Shown piece after piece: positions 21,851-22,693 of a stretch of 22,693 nt of DNA. This DNA is from Candidatus Gottesmanbacteria bacterium. Lineage in GTDB: Bacteria; Patescibacteriota; Microgenomatia; UBA10105; UBA927. Made by a program: the position numbers and the translations under genes. Position 1 is the stretch's first letter, and every line of letters starts with the position of its first letter. The notes beneath the pieces were generated by a model. It did not search any database. It saw only the letters and a list, made by a program, of their open reading frames with translations, and was not told the origin of the DNA. Where the stretch lies: assembly GCA_016182725.1 (NCBI GenBank), contig JACPFZ010000011.1, forward strand, positions 1 to 22,693. Reading direction: 5' to 3'.

Positions 21851-22693
21851 TCCGCGGGCTTAAACGCACATCGTTCCGTTGCGGCACAAGGATACTGCGT
21901 CGTCGTTTTCGGGTCAGTCCAGTTCGGTGCGGTCGTGGTGATGTCTTCACCCGCCTCCGTAGGATTTCCTACAGACGGCGCCCACGTATACCCCCAAGTG
22001 TATGTTCCTGTCACCGGTACGATCGGTTGCTCGCCCGATGATGTTTGCGCGATCGCACTCGCACGAAGTGGTGCCCGACTCTCCCGACGCTGGAGGAGGT
22101 ACGACGGTGGAGTTACTTCGATGCGGTTGATGGTGCACACCTGATTGCCGGTGGTGAACAGGGCAGTGCTCGTCGTCTTGAACCGCGTCCCCTCGAGGGA
22201 CCGAATGCTCACCTCCGCTCCGAGTACATCCTCGTTTGTGCCACGCACACGGACGCGGTACTTCGTTCCCGCATCGAGCGCACGAGGGAGCATGAACGAG
22301 AGTTCGCGCTCGAGGACGATCGGCGTCGCTGTCGTCTCCTCCCATATCGCCGTGGAATCGTGGCACCGTGTTCCCGGAATCGCCGCGCAATCGAGATCGT
22401 TCGTACAGCGCCGCTCGGTTCCCGCCTCCGCAATATCCGCCGCGAGTTTACATACCCGCGCTCCTGCAGGCGTTATCGCTCCACCGGTCCCGCAACTCGC
22501 CTGGTATCGGCACCGCTCGAGCACTGCGCCGCGCTGACGCGTGGTGCTACTCGCGGCGTCCGTCACCTTCCCCACGGATCCGGGATCCATGTTCTCACTG
22601 AATCGGACGGTAATCTGCGCGTTCCGACACACCGCGGTCGCGTTTGCCGCCGGCACGCGTTCCACGATCGTCGGCCGTGGCCGACAACACCCT
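21802..22693 (-). CDS. GC-rich Ig-like (SbsA/Big_5) surface protein fragment
   Basis: An open frame of about 296 codons that runs in from beyond the window edge; the first in-frame GTG at 22665 is not a believable start because homology begins before it. The first domain is a bacterial Ig-like Big_5 type: VPAANATAVCRNAQITVRFS then ENMDPGSV and, 100 residues on, LPRALDAGTKYRVRVRG. Between lies a Cys-rich stretch (CRYQASCG, CTNDLDC, GTRCHD). A second Ig-like region follows CTINRIEVTPPS with TYTWGYTWAPSVGNPT. It ends KNGDGSTN and then MTYQK, where family members would continue. GC content is visibly higher than elsewhere. Likely a fragment of a large exported protein, probably from another genome. 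Confidence 0.7.
   Translation of the reverse strand, partial: GCCRPRPTIVERVPAANATAVCRNAQITVRFSENMDPGSVGKVTDAASSTTRQRGAVLERCRYQASCGTGGAITPAGARVCKLAADIAEAGTERRCTNDLDCAAIPGTRCHDSTAIWEETTATPIVLERELSFMLPRALDAGTKYRVRVRGTNEDVLGAEVSIRSLEGTRFKTTSTALFTTGNQVCTINRIEVTPPSYLLQRRESRAPLRASAIAQTSSGEQPIVPVTGTYTWGYTWAPSVGNPTEAGEDITTTAPNWTDPKTTTQYPCAATERCAFKPAEPAKNGDGSTNMTYQK

Overview
This window looks like a chromosomal contig from a Candidate Phyla Radiation (Patescibacteria) bacterium, most likely from the Microgenomates side. That placement is inference. The supporting observations are a 16S rRNA whose usual 338-position primer site is altered (ACACCTACGGGTGGCAGC), a large helical expansion in the 16S V1 region, compact genes joined by ATGA overlaps, use of TGA as an ordinary stop codon (which argues against Gracilibacteria or SR1), and Cys/Pro-rich single-TM small proteins typical of the group. 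The window opens inside the 16S gene and ends inside an unrelated GC-rich gene, so it may be close to a whole assembly contig.

Layout. 1-562 (minus): 5' part of 16S rRNA with a roughly 110-nt insertion, followed by a hairpin-rich leader (563-963). 1002-9772 (minus): a long gene string read as mreB, a PAP2-like membrane protein, mrdA (PBP2), a family 2 glycosyltransferase, dprA, topA, a small membrane protein, a SpoU-type RNA methyltransferase and a PAP2 phosphatase. Most of the first six are joined by 4-20 bp overlaps; this is a cell-shape and envelope block fused to DNA-processing genes. 9906-13920 (plus): an O-antigen-ligase-like protein with C-terminal TPRs, peptide deformylase, methionyl-tRNA formyltransferase and a small Cys-rich membrane protein. 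13934-14941: divergent rpmB and an M50 (site-2) protease, sharing a palindromic -10 element. 14934-15302 (minus): a small CxDxR protein, possibly carbonic-anhydrase-like. 15303-15971: a rearranged-looking region with a run of palindromes, tRNA-Thr(TGT) and partial tRNA copies. 15972-17330: a glycogen synthase whose N-terminal substrate motif is missing. 17316-17771: an ArsR-like regulator and tRNA-Tyr(GTA). 17823-19448: a DUF47/PhoU-like protein with a PiT phosphate permease. 19445-20452: an alpha/beta hydrolase. 20541-21850: kbl preceded by the last ~33 codons of a threonine dehydrogenase/epimerase. 21802-22693: part of a GC-rich Ig-like surface protein.

Two things stand out. First, short iterated words (7-18 nt period), often arranged as direct plus inverted copies, occur between genes and also in frame inside genes (SpoU, PBP2, O-antigen ligase, fmt twice, topA, dprA, hydrolase), in the 16S helix 6 expansion and in the rRNA leader. 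The word differs from place to place but the architecture is the same. Kbl carries a different dispersed-repeat-like segment. Second, two junctions look broken: glycogen synthase begins at a tRNA T-arm copy, and the tdh-kbl operon is cut at about 21820-21855 and joined to DNA of different composition, where two reading frames both look genuine for about 30 bp. The second is most simply an assembly chimera. No CRISPR array, integrase, transposase or recognisable defence system is visible.
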